From NCBI GenBank assembly GCA_016302185.1, contig JAEDOC010000131.1:1-5737 (forward strand): a DNA stretch of 5,737 nt, in the 5' to 3' direction. Below, one piece after another: positions 5,724 to 5,737 of this stretch. The stretch is from Clostridium sp. Its GTDB lineage: Bacteria > Bacillota > Clostridia > Lachnospirales > Lachnospiraceae. Within the stretch, counting starts at the first letter, position 1. Each line of letters begins with the position of its first letter. The translations under genes were made by a program, and so were the position numbers. The notes beneath the pieces are model-generated. The model made no database searches. It saw only the letters and a list, made by a program, of their open reading frames with translations, and was not told where the DNA came from.

Positions 5724-5737
5724 TTTATCTATTGGAT

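Overview
The window looks like chromosome of a gut-type Clostridia, most likely Lachnospiraceae. This rests on moderate GC, typical Firmicutes promoters and Shine-Dalgarno sites, and the protein families present (two DegV proteins, YitT with DUF2179, an AGCS symporter). The genus cannot be fixed from sequence alone. All six convincing genes lie on the minus strand, so transcription runs from high to low coordinates.

Layout in transcription order: (1) a well-formed sigma-A promoter (5685-5713), with a short palindrome over its -35 box, drives an AGCS-family sodium:alanine/glycine symporter (4242-5645). (2) A second promoter with an extended -10 (4202-4230) starts a compact run: a 126-residue membrane protein with a C-terminal zinc ribbon (3781-4161), a YitT-family membrane protein (2898-3764), a Nudix hydrolase with an intact Nudix box (2170-2877), and a DegV-family fatty-acid-binding protein (1289-2173). 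Gaps are 16 and 20 bp, and the last pair overlaps as GTGA. (3) After a 133-bp gap with no clear terminator or promoter comes a second, divergent DegV paralogue (322-1155).

The first 321 bases hold no credible gene. They are dominated by a long imperfect fold-back: arms at 43-66 and 151-174, a strong inner hairpin at 80-138, and weaker complementarity reaching out to the window edge and to about 215. Two smaller hairpins lie between it and the end of the DegV gene. This is the least explained part of the window, most likely a MITE-like repeat or a structured RNA.

Functionally, the two DegV proteins should present exogenous fatty acids to a FakA-type kinase (not in this window), and the symporter imports small neutral amino acids. 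YitT, the zinc-ribbon protein and the Nudix enzyme are known only by family. Their co-transcription with a DegV gene is visible in the spacing, but a shared pathway is inference. I see no defence system, CRISPR array, rRNA, tRNA or transposase gene.
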